From: a virus
Length of the DNA stretch: 61,981 nt
Direction: 5' to 3' (one strand)
Virus record (IMG/VR): IMGVR_UViG_3300006641_000033
Location: 1-61,981 of that record
The position numbers were made by a program, and so were the translations under genes. Below are positions 22,592-31,818 of this stretch, piece after piece. Each line of letters opens with the position of its first letter. Within the stretch, counting starts at the first letter, position 1. A model generated the notes under the pieces. That model was not told the origin of the DNA, searched no databases, and saw only the letters and a program-made list of their open reading frames with translations.

Positions 22592-23662
22592 ATGCATCGT
22601 CACATTCTTCGTGCGCTGTTATTTCTCACAGGGTTATTGCTGTCAAGCATTGCGGCATTCTATTCCGTGACAGGTCTTGCGCACATCTTTAGTGGTGCGT
22701 TAGTGCCTGTCATGGTTATGGGAAGCGCGTTAGAGTTAGCAAAACTCGTTGGCGCGTCATGGGTATTTCGGCATTGGCGCGACGCCCCCAAAATGCTGAC
22801 CGCATACGTCAGCGTGGGTATTCTTGTGCTCATGATGCTCACGGGTGTTGGCATCTTCGGGTATCTCTCCAGAGCGTATTTGGTGCAGCAAGCTCCGTTG
22901 GCGGCAGCGGCCGCCGAACGCACGACACTGGAACGTGCCGTCACATTAGCGAAAGATGCATACACACGTGATGAAAATGCGCTCGAAACGTTCTCATCGA
23001 AGAATGCCGGCGATCAGATCATTGCTCGGCTCACAGAAAGGGATCGGTTATCGGGAAACTCGGGTGCGGTCAATGTGCTACGGTCGCAGCAAACACTCCA
23101 ACGCGAACTACAGACACGTGCTCGCGAGAGTGCCAAAGAATTACAGGTAGCAGAACAAGCACTTGCCGTCTTCAATCAGCGCACACAAGAGCAAACCGTT
23201 GATATTGGCCCATTGCTGTTCATTGCAAAAGCGTGGTATCGTGATACGTCTGTAGATGTGCTGGATCGAACCGTCACCATTTTTATTCTCATCATTATCT
23301 CGGTGTTCGACCCGATGGCAATTGCGTTACTCCTCGCAGCACAGTCATTGGCACGGGAACCTGTAGGGTCGACAAACGAACCTGATAAGGTTGACAATAC
23401 TTCGCCTAACATTGACAATACTCCGGAACTCACGCTAACGCCTGCGGTTCCCGATCCCTCTGCGTTGTACGTTGTCGCCAGCATACCCCCAAATACGGCA
23501 AACACCGTCGTTCCCGAAAGCAATTCAGTCATATCTTCCGCGACAGATACGAGCACGTTGGCCGATCCGGTCTTGAGTGCTCCGTTGCCCATCGAACGCC
23601 CTAAGCACGCCCGAGCACGTCGAGTACGTTCTGCAGAAGCACATCGACTTTCACATTCATAA
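22592..23662 (+). CDS. Phage membrane protein with coiled coil
   Basis: A 356-residue protein with an AAGGAAC site. Three hydrophobic helices lie in the first 100 residues (ALLFLTGLLLSSIAAFYSVT; LVPVMVMGSALELAKLVGAS; VSVGILVLMMLTGVGIFGYL). A long alanine/glutamate coiled coil of about 120 residues follows, then a fourth helix (TIFILIIISVFDPMAIALLL) and a threonine/proline-rich tail ending in basic residues. Similar multi-helix proteins occur in T4-like and other large phages; function unknown. Confidence 0.65.
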   Translation: MHRHILRALLFLTGLLLSSIAAFYSVTGLAHIFSGALVPVMVMGSALELAKLVGASWVFRHWRDAPKMLTAYVSVGILVLMMLTGVGIFGYLSRAYLVQQAPLAAAAAERTTLERAVTLAKDAYTRDENALETFSSKNAGDQIIARLTERDRLSGNSGAVNVLRSQQTLQRELQTRARESAKELQVAEQALAVFNQRTQEQTVDIGPLLFIAKAWYRDTSVDVLDRTVTIFILIIISVFDPMAIALLLAAQSLAREPVGSTNEPDKVDNTSPNIDNTPELTLTPAVPDPSALYVVASIPPNTANTVVPESNSVISSATDTSTLADPVLSAPLPIERPKHARARRVRSAEAHRLSHS

Positions 23663-23672
23663 TGTTGTATCG

Positions 23673-23681
23673 TGGTATAAT
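23673..23681 (+). promoter_or_regulatory. Extended -10 promoter for uvsX
   Basis: TGGTATAAT (CGTGGTATAATG in context), 62 bp before the uvsX ATG, with no consensus -35. Confidence 0.55.
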
Positions 23682-23743
23682 GTGATGAACATGTTTCATA
23701 AGAATAATACCTTTCACTGTGTGTTTATGGTTTAGGAGTTTTC

Positions 23744-24808
23744 ATGGCCAAAGATTTCTTTCGTCAGTTTGTAGCAGACATTGACGACCCCGATACAGCA
23801 TTGGCGTCCGAGGGTAAAAGCGCAGCCGAATATTCTGGCTTTATTGATAGTGGAAGTTATATCCTCAATGCCGCATTGTCTGGCAGTTTATTTGGTGGAC
23901 TACCCAACAATAAAGCGTTAGTACTGGCAGGTGATCCCGCTGTGGGCAAGTCATTTTTTGCACTGTCAATCGCTGCAAATTTTCTTTTGACCAGCGAAAA
24001 GGCGCGTGTGGTGTATTTCGATACAGAATCTGCCATCACGAATGATATGCTGACATCGCGAGGCATCCAACTCGACAGAATCGTCAAATCAGAACCGGAG
24101 TCTATTGAACGCTTTCGAACTGTTGCAGTCAAAATGCTCGATGCATACGCAAAGATTCCCGTTGAAGACCGGTTCCCGCTACTGTTTATTCTCGACTCTC
24201 TTTCAGCACTTCCGAGCGGAAAAGAAGTCGGTGATATTACAGAAGGTAAAGACACCCGCGATATGACGAAAAGTCAATTGATTCGTGGCGCGTTTCGTGT
24301 CTTGCGTCTTAAGATGGCGAAGTTACAAGTACCGATGATTATTACTTCACACACATATGCGATTATCGGGGCGTATGTGCCTACAAAGGAAATCGCCGGC
24401 GGGAATGGAGCAAAATACGCGGCCGATACGATTGTGTTGCTAAGTAAGCGAAAAGACCGCGATAGTGAAAAGGAAGTGGTGGGGAACATTATCACAGCGC
24501 GTATGGCAAAGTCGCGACTCACCAAAGAAGAAACAAAGATTGATACGCGCATTCTATTTGACGGCGGCCTTGATCGCTACTATGGGTTGCTTGAATACGG
24601 CGAGAGCGCAGGCATCGTCAAGCGCGTTGGGAACAAGTACGAGTTCCCCGACGGCACCAAGGCATTCGAGAAGGCGATCTTCGCCACTCCGGAAAAGTTC
24701 TTTACTGAAGACGTGCTCAAGCAGATCGACGCGCACATGCAGTCAGTGTTTCTTTACAGTGCTGCCACAACGAATACGTCGAACGTGGAAGTTGAGGACG
24801 AGGAGTAA
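23744..24808 (+). CDS. uvsX: RecA-like recombinase UvsX
   Basis: A 354-residue RecA-family strand-exchange ATPase (T4 UvsX is 391). It has Walker A GDPAVGKS at about residues 63-70, VVYFDTESAI (catalytic Glu region), LLFILDSLSALPSGKEV (Walker B), TKSQLIRGAFRVLRLKMAKL, and a UvsX-type MIITSHTYAIIGAYVPTKEI. It forms filaments on single-stranded DNA, loaded by UvsY and competing with gp32. The acidic tail (NVEVEDEE) may modulate loading. The stop overlaps the next start (TAATG). Confidence 0.95.
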   Translation: MAKDFFRQFVADIDDPDTALASEGKSAAEYSGFIDSGSYILNAALSGSLFGGLPNNKALVLAGDPAVGKSFFALSIAANFLLTSEKARVVYFDTESAITNDMLTSRGIQLDRIVKSEPESIERFRTVAVKMLDAYAKIPVEDRFPLLFILDSLSALPSGKEVGDITEGKDTRDMTKSQLIRGAFRVLRLKMAKLQVPMIITSHTYAIIGAYVPTKEIAGGNGAKYAADTIVLLSKRKDRDSEKEVVGNIITARMAKSRLTKEETKIDTRILFDGGLDRYYGLLEYGESAGIVKRVGNKYEFPDGTKAFEKAIFATPEKFFTEDVLKQIDAHMQSVFLYSAATTNTSNVEVEDEE

Positions 24809-25140
24809 TGGAACCCATCGACACCAATATCCTGACGACGATCATTCCAAGACTCATTCCCGTTACGCATGGTGATCCCATCCTTGGGTTGGAGATCATC
24901 AAAGGGCCATATATCGGAGTGACGTTCTCATTTAAGCGGTTTGTCGTTTCCAATGGACTGACCCCGGACGGCATGGTGCCAACAAAGTTTGAGACGGAGG
25001 TGCATTCCGCGCCCGAAGGGTTTTATGTGACAGAAGACTTCGATCTGTTCTGCGGTGAAGTGTTGTTGGCATGGCTGCATCACATTTCGTTGTCAAATTT
25101 TGATATACTGCTAAACGCAGAAACTAAAGGTTTGCACTAA
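24808..25140 (+). CDS. Conserved hypothetical protein between uvsX and 41
   Basis: A 110-residue protein coupled on both sides by one-base stop/start overlaps. It is hydrophobic in patches (ILTTIIPRLIPV, LLAWLHHISLSNFDILL) without a clear transmembrane helix, and is probably a small alpha/beta domain. A gene of similar size occupies this place in related marine T4-like phages. The coupling suggests a role in recombination or helicase function. Not further identified. Confidence 0.65.
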   Translation: MEPIDTNILTTIIPRLIPVTHGDPILGLEIIKGPYIGVTFSFKRFVVSNGLTPDGMVPTKFETEVHSAPEGFYVTEDFDLFCGEVLLAWLHHISLSNFDILLNAETKGLH

Positions 25141-26570
25141 TGACTTTGTTAGAACAAACGATCCTTCGCCAGTTGATGGCGTCGCAGGCGTTTGCGGAAC
25201 AAGTGACTCCGTACTTGAAGCAGGAGTATTTTCCGACAAATAGTTGTGCCACGCTGTACACCGTGTTCTTAGAGTTTTTTGAGAAGTATCGGCAACTGCC
25301 TTCGTTCACCGCTGTGCGGTTGGGCGTTGACAACCAACACGATCTATCGGAAGGCGCCCTGAAAGAGGCGCTTTCTGCACTCACACAGGTGGAAGCATCG
25401 GATGCTCTTAATGAAGAGACACAAAGCGACTACCTTCTCAAAGAGACGGAGAAGTTTTGTCAAGACCGCGCATTGTATTGTGCGTTACGCAAAAGCGTCT
25501 CGATGCTTGATGACCCGAAAGCCTCTCCACATGCGATTCCCGATCTGCTGAAAGAAGCTCTCGGTGTGAGCTTCGACACGCACGTTGGTCATGACTTCTT
25601 TGCCCAAGCCGAACAACGGTATGACTTTTATCATCAAGCGGAGTCGCGTATTCCGTTTGACTTGAACATCTTCAATGACATGACAAAAGGTGGCGTTCCC
25701 TCGAAGACATTGAACATTGTTCTCGCAGGTACCAATGTTGGCAAGTCGCTATTTCTTGTGCATCTCGCAGCCGCGTGTCTGCGTATGAGTAAGAAGGTGC
25801 TCTACGTGACGCTGGAAATGGCCGAGGAGCGTATTGCTGAACGCATCGATGCCAACATGCTCGACATTCCGATGGATGACTTGATTGCATTACCGCGAGA
25901 ACGCTACTTGAAGAAGTTGAACACCCTTCAGCAAACCTCAACTGGCCGCGTCATCATCAAAGAATACCCTACGGCAACTGCACATACCGGTCACTTTCGA
26001 GCGTTGCTGCACGAACTGAAAATGAAGCAGAACTTCAAACCCGATATTCTGTTTGTAGACTATATCTCGATTTGTGCCTCAGCGCGAATCAAGATGGGTA
26101 ATGCGATCAACTCCTACACGTACAACAAGTTCATCGCAGAAGAACTGCGAGGCCTCGCTGTCGAACAGAACATTCCCGTCTGGACGGCGGCACAGTTCAA
26201 TCGTCAGGGGTTTGCGTCAAGCGATCCTGACTTGTCAAATGTTGGCGAGAGCTTTGGTATTCCACAGACAGCAGACTTCATGCTGGCATTGACGACTTCT
26301 GAGGAGCTTGAACGCAATAACCAGATTCAAGCGTATGTGCTTAAGAACCGCTATGCAAAACGAAACAGCTTTCAAAAGTTTGTTCTCGGTGTCGATACGA
26401 GCCGTATGAAACTGTATGAAACAAACCTCAATGGTGCGACGGGAGAGAATGCCGCGCAGCAAAGTGCCGGATTTCCCAAAGATTTCAATATGCTGCCAGC
26501 TTCCGAGGGTATCCGCCGTATGGCATCACGTCGAAAGCCCCTTACACACTTGAAAACCACAGAAGACTGA
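25140..26570 (+). CDS. 41: Replicative helicase gp41, DnaB-like
   Basis: A 476-residue hexameric helicase. The N-terminal domain begins MTLLEQTILRQLMASQAF. The RecA core has Walker A AGTNVGKSLFLVHLAA at about residues 197-212, LEMAEERIAERIDANML, Walker B DILFVDYISICAS, and VWTAAQFNRQG (arginine/glutamine sensor). It unwinds DNA ahead of gp43 together with primase gp61 and is loaded by gp59. The coding end overlaps the promoter region of the next gene. Confidence 0.95.
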   Translation: MTLLEQTILRQLMASQAFAEQVTPYLKQEYFPTNSCATLYTVFLEFFEKYRQLPSFTAVRLGVDNQHDLSEGALKEALSALTQVEASDALNEETQSDYLLKETEKFCQDRALYCALRKSVSMLDDPKASPHAIPDLLKEALGVSFDTHVGHDFFAQAEQRYDFYHQAESRIPFDLNIFNDMTKGGVPSKTLNIVLAGTNVGKSLFLVHLAAACLRMSKKVLYVTLEMAEERIAERIDANMLDIPMDDLIALPRERYLKKLNTLQQTSTGRVIIKEYPTATAHTGHFRALLHELKMKQNFKPDILFVDYISICASARIKMGNAINSYTYNKFIAEELRGLAVEQNIPVWTAAQFNRQGFASSDPDLSNVGESFGIPQTADFMLALTTSEELERNNQIQAYVLKNRYAKRNSFQKFVLGVDTSRMKLYETNLNGATGENAAQQSAGFPKDFNMLPASEGIRRMASRRKPLTHLKTTED

Positions 26571-26578
26571 GGTATAAT
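26550..26578 (+). promoter_or_regulatory. Sigma70-type promoter before the metallopeptidase-like gene
   Basis: TTGAAA and TATAAT are 17 bp apart. A CTAAATA late-type element follows 25 bp downstream, so the gene may be expressed both before and during the late phase. Confidence 0.65.
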
Positions 26579-26603
26579 AGACGCATGATATTGGGTGCCG
26601 CAC

Positions 26604-26610
26604 CTAAATA
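26604..26610 (+). promoter_or_regulatory. Late-type promoter element CTAAATA
   Basis: CTAAATA with flanks AC and TCG, followed by AAGGAGG and an ATG 17 bp downstream. Confidence 0.5.
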
Positions 26611-26627
26611 TCGATAAGGAGGTCTTC

Positions 26628-27389
26628 ATGCGTCTTGATGCGCTCCATCGTCGGGTCGTTATGGATGCGCGGGTGATACAACAGAAAGTCAATGACGTCT
26701 TTCCCCGAAAACTTCCTGCCGAATATCGCGGGCGGGCGACAAATATTCAAGCATTTTTGAATCGTTTGAATACCGTTACAGAACCTTTTGGTGTGAGAAA
26801 CGTTATTGTTGATGACCCGCGTTTGCTCAAAAATGTCAACAAAATGACTGCGTACTGGATAGCCGAACGAGAACTTCCATACGAACAGTCAATGGCAGAC
26901 ATCCGCCTCGAATGGCATGTACACCCACAAGCACATCGTATAGTGTGGAATGTCCGCACATGGGCGCAGCGTCGATTCTTTTTCTGGACATTCTTGATGC
27001 ACGAACTATGTCATCGACATCAGAATATCTATCGGGAAAATCGCGACCAGCACGAATCCCGCACCTATCGCTCGGATGCCACGCATGAGGATATACGAAG
27101 CGATCAGGAGTATCTTGGCGACTATGATGAAATAGAAGCCTATGCGCACGACGTTGCGTTTGAAATGCTTATTCAATTCCCCGAATTGTCATTCACGGAA
27201 GCGTTGAGTGCGGTTGCGGGGCAAGCTGATGCAGACGACCCGTCATCGTATAGCTTTTTCATGAAAGCCTTTGAGACGTCACCCAAACATCCCGCACTGA
27301 AGATTTTCCAAAAAAAGATTCGACAATGGTATCGAATCTTGAGTGGAAACATGGAATTTTACCATTCACTTCATTTGGATATCATATAA
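26628..27389 (+). CDS. HEXXH zinc metallopeptidase-like phage protein
   Basis: A 253-residue protein with a full AAGGAGG ribosome-binding site, which decides the start at 26628. The motif TFLMHELCHRHQ is an HEXXH zinc site at about residue 127. Downstream, YLGDYDEIEAYAHDVAFEML supplies a possible third zinc ligand and matches a conserved family in T4-like phages. It has no signal peptide. Under a late-type promoter it could be a virion or assembly protease; activity is inferred only from the motif. Confidence 0.7.
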   Translation: MRLDALHRRVVMDARVIQQKVNDVFPRKLPAEYRGRATNIQAFLNRLNTVTEPFGVRNVIVDDPRLLKNVNKMTAYWIAERELPYEQSMADIRLEWHVHPQAHRIVWNVRTWAQRRFFFWTFLMHELCHRHQNIYRENRDQHESRTYRSDATHEDIRSDQEYLGDYDEIEAYAHDVAFEMLIQFPELSFTEALSAVAGQADADDPSSYSFFMKAFETSPKHPALKIFQKKIRQWYRILSGNMEFYHSLHLDII

Positions 27390-27399
27390 GTACTGACCT

Positions 27400-28641
27400 A
27401 TGACGCTACCATCATTTCGTGGATTTCTCGAAGAATCTGCTCCGACAGGAAAACTCACCCACCTGCAACATTTAGAAGATTTGGTGCTCGATGAAGGTAT
27501 TGCCGGGCTGGCGTTGGCGGAAGAAGTTCTCCGAGAATTTCATGTCATGCTGCGCGACGGCGGCGTGTCCCGTTCCATGAATGTACGCACGAAATGGGAT
27601 GGTGCACCGTCAGTTGTTTTCGGCCACGATCCCGCTGACGGTCAATTCTTTGTCGCAACAAAAGCTGCCTTCAGTAAAACTCCCAAGCTGATGAAGACGC
27701 ACGATCAGATTGTCGCAGCCTATGGCGATTCCGGTGTCGCCAACAAGCTGCATACGTGCTTGAGTGAACTTGCGCTGTTGCGGCCGAAACACATCTTTCA
27801 GGGTGACTTAATTTTCACGGATGACGTGCGGGAACAACATATCGACGGCGCCGACTATCTGACGTTTCGACCGAATACGATTCTGTATGCGGTGGACAAG
27901 CACAGCGAGTTCGGTCAACGCATCGCCCGCGCACAACTTGGAATCGTCTTACACAGCATGTATGAGGGGCATGGAAACTCCTTTGCGAACTATCATGTCG
28001 TCTCAACGTCGCCAATGGCGTTTGCGTCATTAGCGCATTCGAGCCGTGTTGTCGCGATTGATAATACCTTCGATGATCTCTCCGGTACTGTCACATTCAC
28101 CGATACCGAAGAAACGGATTTTGTGTTGGCGATGCATCGGATCCGAGAGATTGCCGGTAAAGTACCTGCCAGCACCATTTCGCTGTTTTCCACGAAACCC
28201 CTGCATCCGCTGATTCAGCAATTTTTGAACGCCCGTGTGCGTAGTGGTGCGCATGCAGGCTCCGGTAGTCGTGCGTTACAGGAATTGGTCAGCTTTCTGA
28301 CGGATCGCCGCGATAAGGAAATATCGGAACGAAAAACACCTGAAGGCCAAGACCGCATTCGCGCACAGTTTGACGGATGGTTGCGAGATCTGATGCAGCA
28401 TAAAGACCATGCGGAGATGTGGTTCAATCTGCATGCTGCGCTGAATACCGCCAAAATACTGGTACTCCGCAAACTGGCACAAGCAAAGAACGTCGCGACG
28501 TTTGTACCAACACCCGAAGGCCTCCGCGCTACCAGTCATGAGGGATTCGTGGCAACGTCGCATAGCGGTCGGATGGTGAAATTGGTGGATCGGTTGGAGT
28601 TCTCCCGCAACAATTTTTTGGTGCCTAAGCAGTGGGCATAG
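27400..28641 (+). CDS. DUF6267 family protein, ligase-like motif I
   Basis: A 413-residue protein found widely in T4-like cyanophages. It has THLQHLEDLVLDEGIAGLAL, then VRTKWDGAPSVVFGHDPADG, where KWDG resembles the nucleotidyltransferase/ligase motif KxDG. FFVATKAAFSKTPKLMKTHD and HIFQGDLIFTDD follow. This suggests a nucleotide-dependent RNA/DNA ligase or end-modifying enzyme. The N-terminus MTLPSFRGFLEES resembles the T4 capsid-targeting peptide. Biochemical role unproven. Confidence 0.7.
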   Translation: MTLPSFRGFLEESAPTGKLTHLQHLEDLVLDEGIAGLALAEEVLREFHVMLRDGGVSRSMNVRTKWDGAPSVVFGHDPADGQFFVATKAAFSKTPKLMKTHDQIVAAYGDSGVANKLHTCLSELALLRPKHIFQGDLIFTDDVREQHIDGADYLTFRPNTILYAVDKHSEFGQRIARAQLGIVLHSMYEGHGNSFANYHVVSTSPMAFASLAHSSRVVAIDNTFDDLSGTVTFTDTEETDFVLAMHRIREIAGKVPASTISLFSTKPLHPLIQQFLNARVRSGAHAGSGSRALQELVSFLTDRRDKEISERKTPEGQDRIRAQFDGWLRDLMQHKDHAEMWFNLHAALNTAKILVLRKLAQAKNVATFVPTPEGLRATSHEGFVATSHSGRMVKLVDRLEFSRNNFLVPKQWA

Positions 28642-28653
28642 GGTTGAAAAACT

Positions 28654-28660
28654 CTAAATA
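28654..28660 (+). promoter_or_regulatory. Late-type promoter element CTAAATA
   Basis: CTAAATA with flanks CT and CTC lies 5 bp before the ATG at 28666. No ribosome-binding site is present. Confidence 0.5.
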
Positions 28661-28665
28661 CTCAT

Positions 28666-30489
28666 ATGCCGTCATTGTATAGACCCATCGTCATTGGATT
28701 CGGTCGGTTCAATCCGCCGACGACGGGTCATGCGCAACATATTGAGTTTATTCGCAAACAAGCCGAGCGGTTGCATGCGGATCATCGCATCTATGCGTCT
28801 GTATCGCAGGATCCGAGAAAGAACCCGTTGCCGTTTAGTGAGAAAGTGCGCTTTTTGGAACAACTGTTCCCACATGCGAAGTTCAGCACGAATGCAGGTG
28901 TGCGCACACCATTTGCTGCATTTTCCGAATGTGCAGCGGCAGGCTATACGGATTTGTTCGTTGTGGTAAGCGGAGAGCGCGTACCGGAGTTTCAACGTTT
29001 CGCTAAATACTTTGCGAAGCCTGGCACGCCGGGATACCGTGAAGGATCGTCGATTCCCATGTCGTATACGGTAGTCGATTCTGGTCGAAGCATGAACACC
29101 GAGCATCGTGTTTCAGGCACACAACAACGTCGATTTGCATCAGACGGAAACTATGCTGCATTTCGACAGCACGTGCCAACAACGAGTGATCAAATTGCGA
29201 AAAACTTATACCGTAGCGTAAGAGTTCATATGGGATTACACGAAATGTTCAACGTCATATCTGGTCAGTTTGCCATCAATCTGTTCGAAGCGCACGACAC
29301 GTATGCCGTCATGGCCATCGAGCACGATAGGGTGGTATGGCAAATGTGGGATGTCGAGAAGAGTGTAATCACTCTCGCCGCAAAAACAGCACGTGAAAAG
29401 CATCCGCATGCGACCGTTTCCGTGGAGAACAAAAGCGGAAAGATCGTCAAGGTGTTCAAGCCGGGCGAGGCGATTCATGAGGCCAATTCCCCGAACGTGC
29501 GCTGTGCTGAATGTGGCGACATTCTAACGCCCAAGGAACGTCAAAAAGCATCCGGCACGTGTGATATGTGTGACTTAGAGCATCGCGACAAGATGGATCG
29601 CAAGCGGATGTATGAAGACCATATTAAGGTAGGTGACTACGTGCACGCCGGGTTTGCGGTCAAGGGTGGTGCAGGGTTCTCCGGCCGCGTGGATAAGATC
29701 GAGGGCAACCGCGTCTACGTGAACGTCAGCAAAGACAAGTCTGTGCGGATGAAAGATGACCCCAAGTGGGGCGACCGTATCATTATCGCACCGATGAAAA
29801 ACGTCACGGTGCAGGAAGCGATTCACGCGACGTTTGGTCAGAAGATGACCGCAGCATCGATTGTCTACAAAGCGATCACGGGTGAGCATCGTATTCCGTC
29901 GCACCTCGAATCACCGGAAGCATTGGTGAATGCGGCGATACTGGTGTTTGCGGATCCGAATAAGCGACTGACACCGGAAGGATGGAAGATTGCCGGGCAA
30001 ATGCTTCAAAAGATGGATGAACTGGGTGTGAAGTGGAATAAAGCGTCTCTCCGTCCTCTGACCCTTCGCGCTCTCGGTTTGACGTCGATACACGAAGAAC
30101 GAATGCCGTTGAAAGGTCATCCGTGGCATCGTAAGAGTGACGAGGAACTTCGGTACATCATTCGCGATGCTGGCAAAGCTGCGGAAGCGATGCGTGGCCA
30201 TAATCGCACGGCGGAAGACAAGTATCGTGACCAAGTGAACGACGCGAGCAGCATTCTCTACTACCGTCGTAATGGTGGAAAGCGTATCGAAGAGGCCGAA
30301 GTCTCCACACCGAAAGAACCGACAGAAGCGGATCGTCTTCGCACAAAACAGCAACAAGAGTTGATCACATTGAAACAGCGCCAAGCGAACGATATGATGG
30401 CGGCCAAGCTTCGCGATGTACAACAGAAGACACGAGAACAGCAACAGAAACTCAACGCACCGAAGCCTGCCGCAAAACCGGCATCTTAA
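28666..30489 (+). CDS. Nucleotidyltransferase with large C-terminal extension
   Basis: A 607-residue multi-domain protein. The N-terminus has the cytidylyltransferase/NMNAT fold mark GFGRFNPPTTGHAQH and, later, GRSMNTEHRVSGTQQRRF (ISST-like site). A zinc pair follows (CAECGD, CDMCDLEH), then a beta domain (KVGDYVHAGFAVKGGAGFSG). Next comes a phage-typical helical segment (PLKGHPWHRKSDEELRYIIR), and the protein ends in a glutamine-rich coiled coil. The start is 5 bp after a CTAAATA element. The extension suggests attachment to virion assembly or targeting; the N-domain may act on NMN or a related substrate. Confidence 0.7.
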   Translation: MPSLYRPIVIGFGRFNPPTTGHAQHIEFIRKQAERLHADHRIYASVSQDPRKNPLPFSEKVRFLEQLFPHAKFSTNAGVRTPFAAFSECAAAGYTDLFVVVSGERVPEFQRFAKYFAKPGTPGYREGSSIPMSYTVVDSGRSMNTEHRVSGTQQRRFASDGNYAAFRQHVPTTSDQIAKNLYRSVRVHMGLHEMFNVISGQFAINLFEAHDTYAVMAIEHDRVVWQMWDVEKSVITLAAKTAREKHPHATVSVENKSGKIVKVFKPGEAIHEANSPNVRCAECGDILTPKERQKASGTCDMCDLEHRDKMDRKRMYEDHIKVGDYVHAGFAVKGGAGFSGRVDKIEGNRVYVNVSKDKSVRMKDDPKWGDRIIIAPMKNVTVQEAIHATFGQKMTAASIVYKAITGEHRIPSHLESPEALVNAAILVFADPNKRLTPEGWKIAGQMLQKMDELGVKWNKASLRPLTLRALGLTSIHEERMPLKGHPWHRKSDEELRYIIRDAGKAAEAMRGHNRTAEDKYRDQVNDASSILYYRRNGGKRIEEAEVSTPKEPTEADRLRTKQQQELITLKQRQANDMMAAKLRDVQQKTREQQQKLNAPKPAAKPAS

Positions 30490-30503
30490 CGAAGGAGTAA
30501 CAC

Positions 30504-31466
30504 ATGTCTGCATGGGGTGGTAACAGTAACAACGAAAGCAAGCCAAAGTTTCCGTGGATCGTCAACGGCGACGGAAAGATGTTTGGCAATAGCTCAACAA
30601 ACAACAGCGCCAACACGTACGCAACGGAACAGGGATGGGTGTTTCGGTGGCCGTGGGGTGAGGAAGTGCTTGTCGGCATTGGGCAGTTGGCGACAAACCT
30701 TGGCGCGCCGACGATAACTGGTGTGGAACTGGTTTCAGCGGTGTCGAATATCGCATCCGCAAATATTCGTTTCCGTCTCGAATGGAACGAACCCGTCACC
30801 GTGTCGGGCGGTACACCGTCTATCGTCGCGATTGGTTCGAACGGTGCCGCAAACATCGTATTGACCTACTCTGCAACGGATTCGGATGCGAACAGCGGTA
30901 AGCTGGTGTTCGCAAACACGACACAGAATCTCAACACCGCAGCAAAGGCGGATTGGGCATTCACCGTCAACTCAACATCAGGTGGCGCCAACTTCACCAA
31001 CTACGGCGCAATCAAGGATCGCAACAATAGTTCGATTAACATTTCGAGCACATTGGTGGGTTCTGCGTTGTTGGCCATTGACGCCTACAAGCCTGGTATT
31101 GCACCGGGCGGTATCGTCTCCGGCGCAGCACCGTCACCCGCAGCGAACCAGACACTCTCGATCACAGTCAACTTCAATGAAGCCGTGACAGTGACGGGTT
31201 CGCCCAGTGTGGTAGCGGTTTCGAGCAACACAAGCACCATCGCGAACAAGACGCTGGTCTATCATGCGGCAAGTTCGAACACCACTGCTGGCAACCTTGT
31301 GTTCCGTCTGACGGGTATCGATATGACGGGTGCGAACAGTATCGTGTTCACCATCAACGGTTCGTCAACGCTCGCCAACTGGCCGAACATCGTCGGTATC
31401 TCGGGCAACAGCGCACAGAACACACTCGGTGCGTCAGCGAACACCGTCACTGTGGCGGCATCGTAA
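30504..31466 (+). CDS. Ig-like repeat structural protein
   Basis: A 320-residue protein rich in Ser, Thr, Asn, Ala and Val with AAGGAG before the ATG. Two tandem beta-sandwich repeats are visible: FRLEWNEPVTVSGGTPSIVA with SGKLVFA, and ITVNFNEAVTVTGSPSVVAV with AGNLVFR. A glycine/asparagine-rich N-terminus (SAWGGNSNNESKPKFPW) precedes them. This looks like an Ig-like virion decoration or tail-fibre-associated protein of the Hoc type. No cysteines. Location on the virion is inferred. Confidence 0.65.
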   Translation: MSAWGGNSNNESKPKFPWIVNGDGKMFGNSSTNNSANTYATEQGWVFRWPWGEEVLVGIGQLATNLGAPTITGVELVSAVSNIASANIRFRLEWNEPVTVSGGTPSIVAIGSNGAANIVLTYSATDSDANSGKLVFANTTQNLNTAAKADWAFTVNSTSGGANFTNYGAIKDRNNSSINISSTLVGSALLAIDAYKPGIAPGGIVSGAAPSPAANQTLSITVNFNEAVTVTGSPSVVAVSSNTSTIANKTLVYHAASSNTTAGNLVFRLTGIDMTGANSIVFTINGSSTLANWPNIVGISGNSAQNTLGASANTVTVAAS

Positions 31467-31482
31467 TAGCGAGTCTCACGTC

Positions 31483-31818
31483 ATGACACTCTCAATGAAG
31501 CAACGTGAACTGTGTCAGGAACTCGGGATTTCGGAGCGGCTGATCGAGGATATCGTATCAGTCGCTTCGGAACCCGGTCTTCCTTGCCCAGACTGTGAAC
31601 AATCGCCGTGCAAATGTCAGATTGATGAATTTCCATTTGGATTAGAATCAACGGCCAATCCCGCAATTGCGGCACAAGATGCCAAACAGAAGGAAGCCGA
31701 ACGTGAGAAGAAGTTGAAAGATAAAATGCAGGATACTGTACAAGATGACATGCATCGAAAGTACAATGCAAAGCCGGATAAAGTGACACTCTTTCCCTCA
31801 ACCGATGCGCAAATCTAA
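31483..31818 (+). CDS. Hypothetical protein with cysteine cluster
   Basis: A 111-residue protein starting MTLSMKQRELCQELGISERL. A helical N-terminus is followed by CPDCEQSPCKC, a small cysteine cluster that could bind zinc. The C-terminal half is a charged helix (AKQKEAEREKKLKDKMQDTV). One-base overlap (TAATG) with the next gene. No family recognised. Confidence 0.6.
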   Translation: MTLSMKQRELCQELGISERLIEDIVSVASEPGLPCPDCEQSPCKCQIDEFPFGLESTANPAIAAQDAKQKEAEREKKLKDKMQDTVQDDMHRKYNAKPDKVTLFPSTDAQI

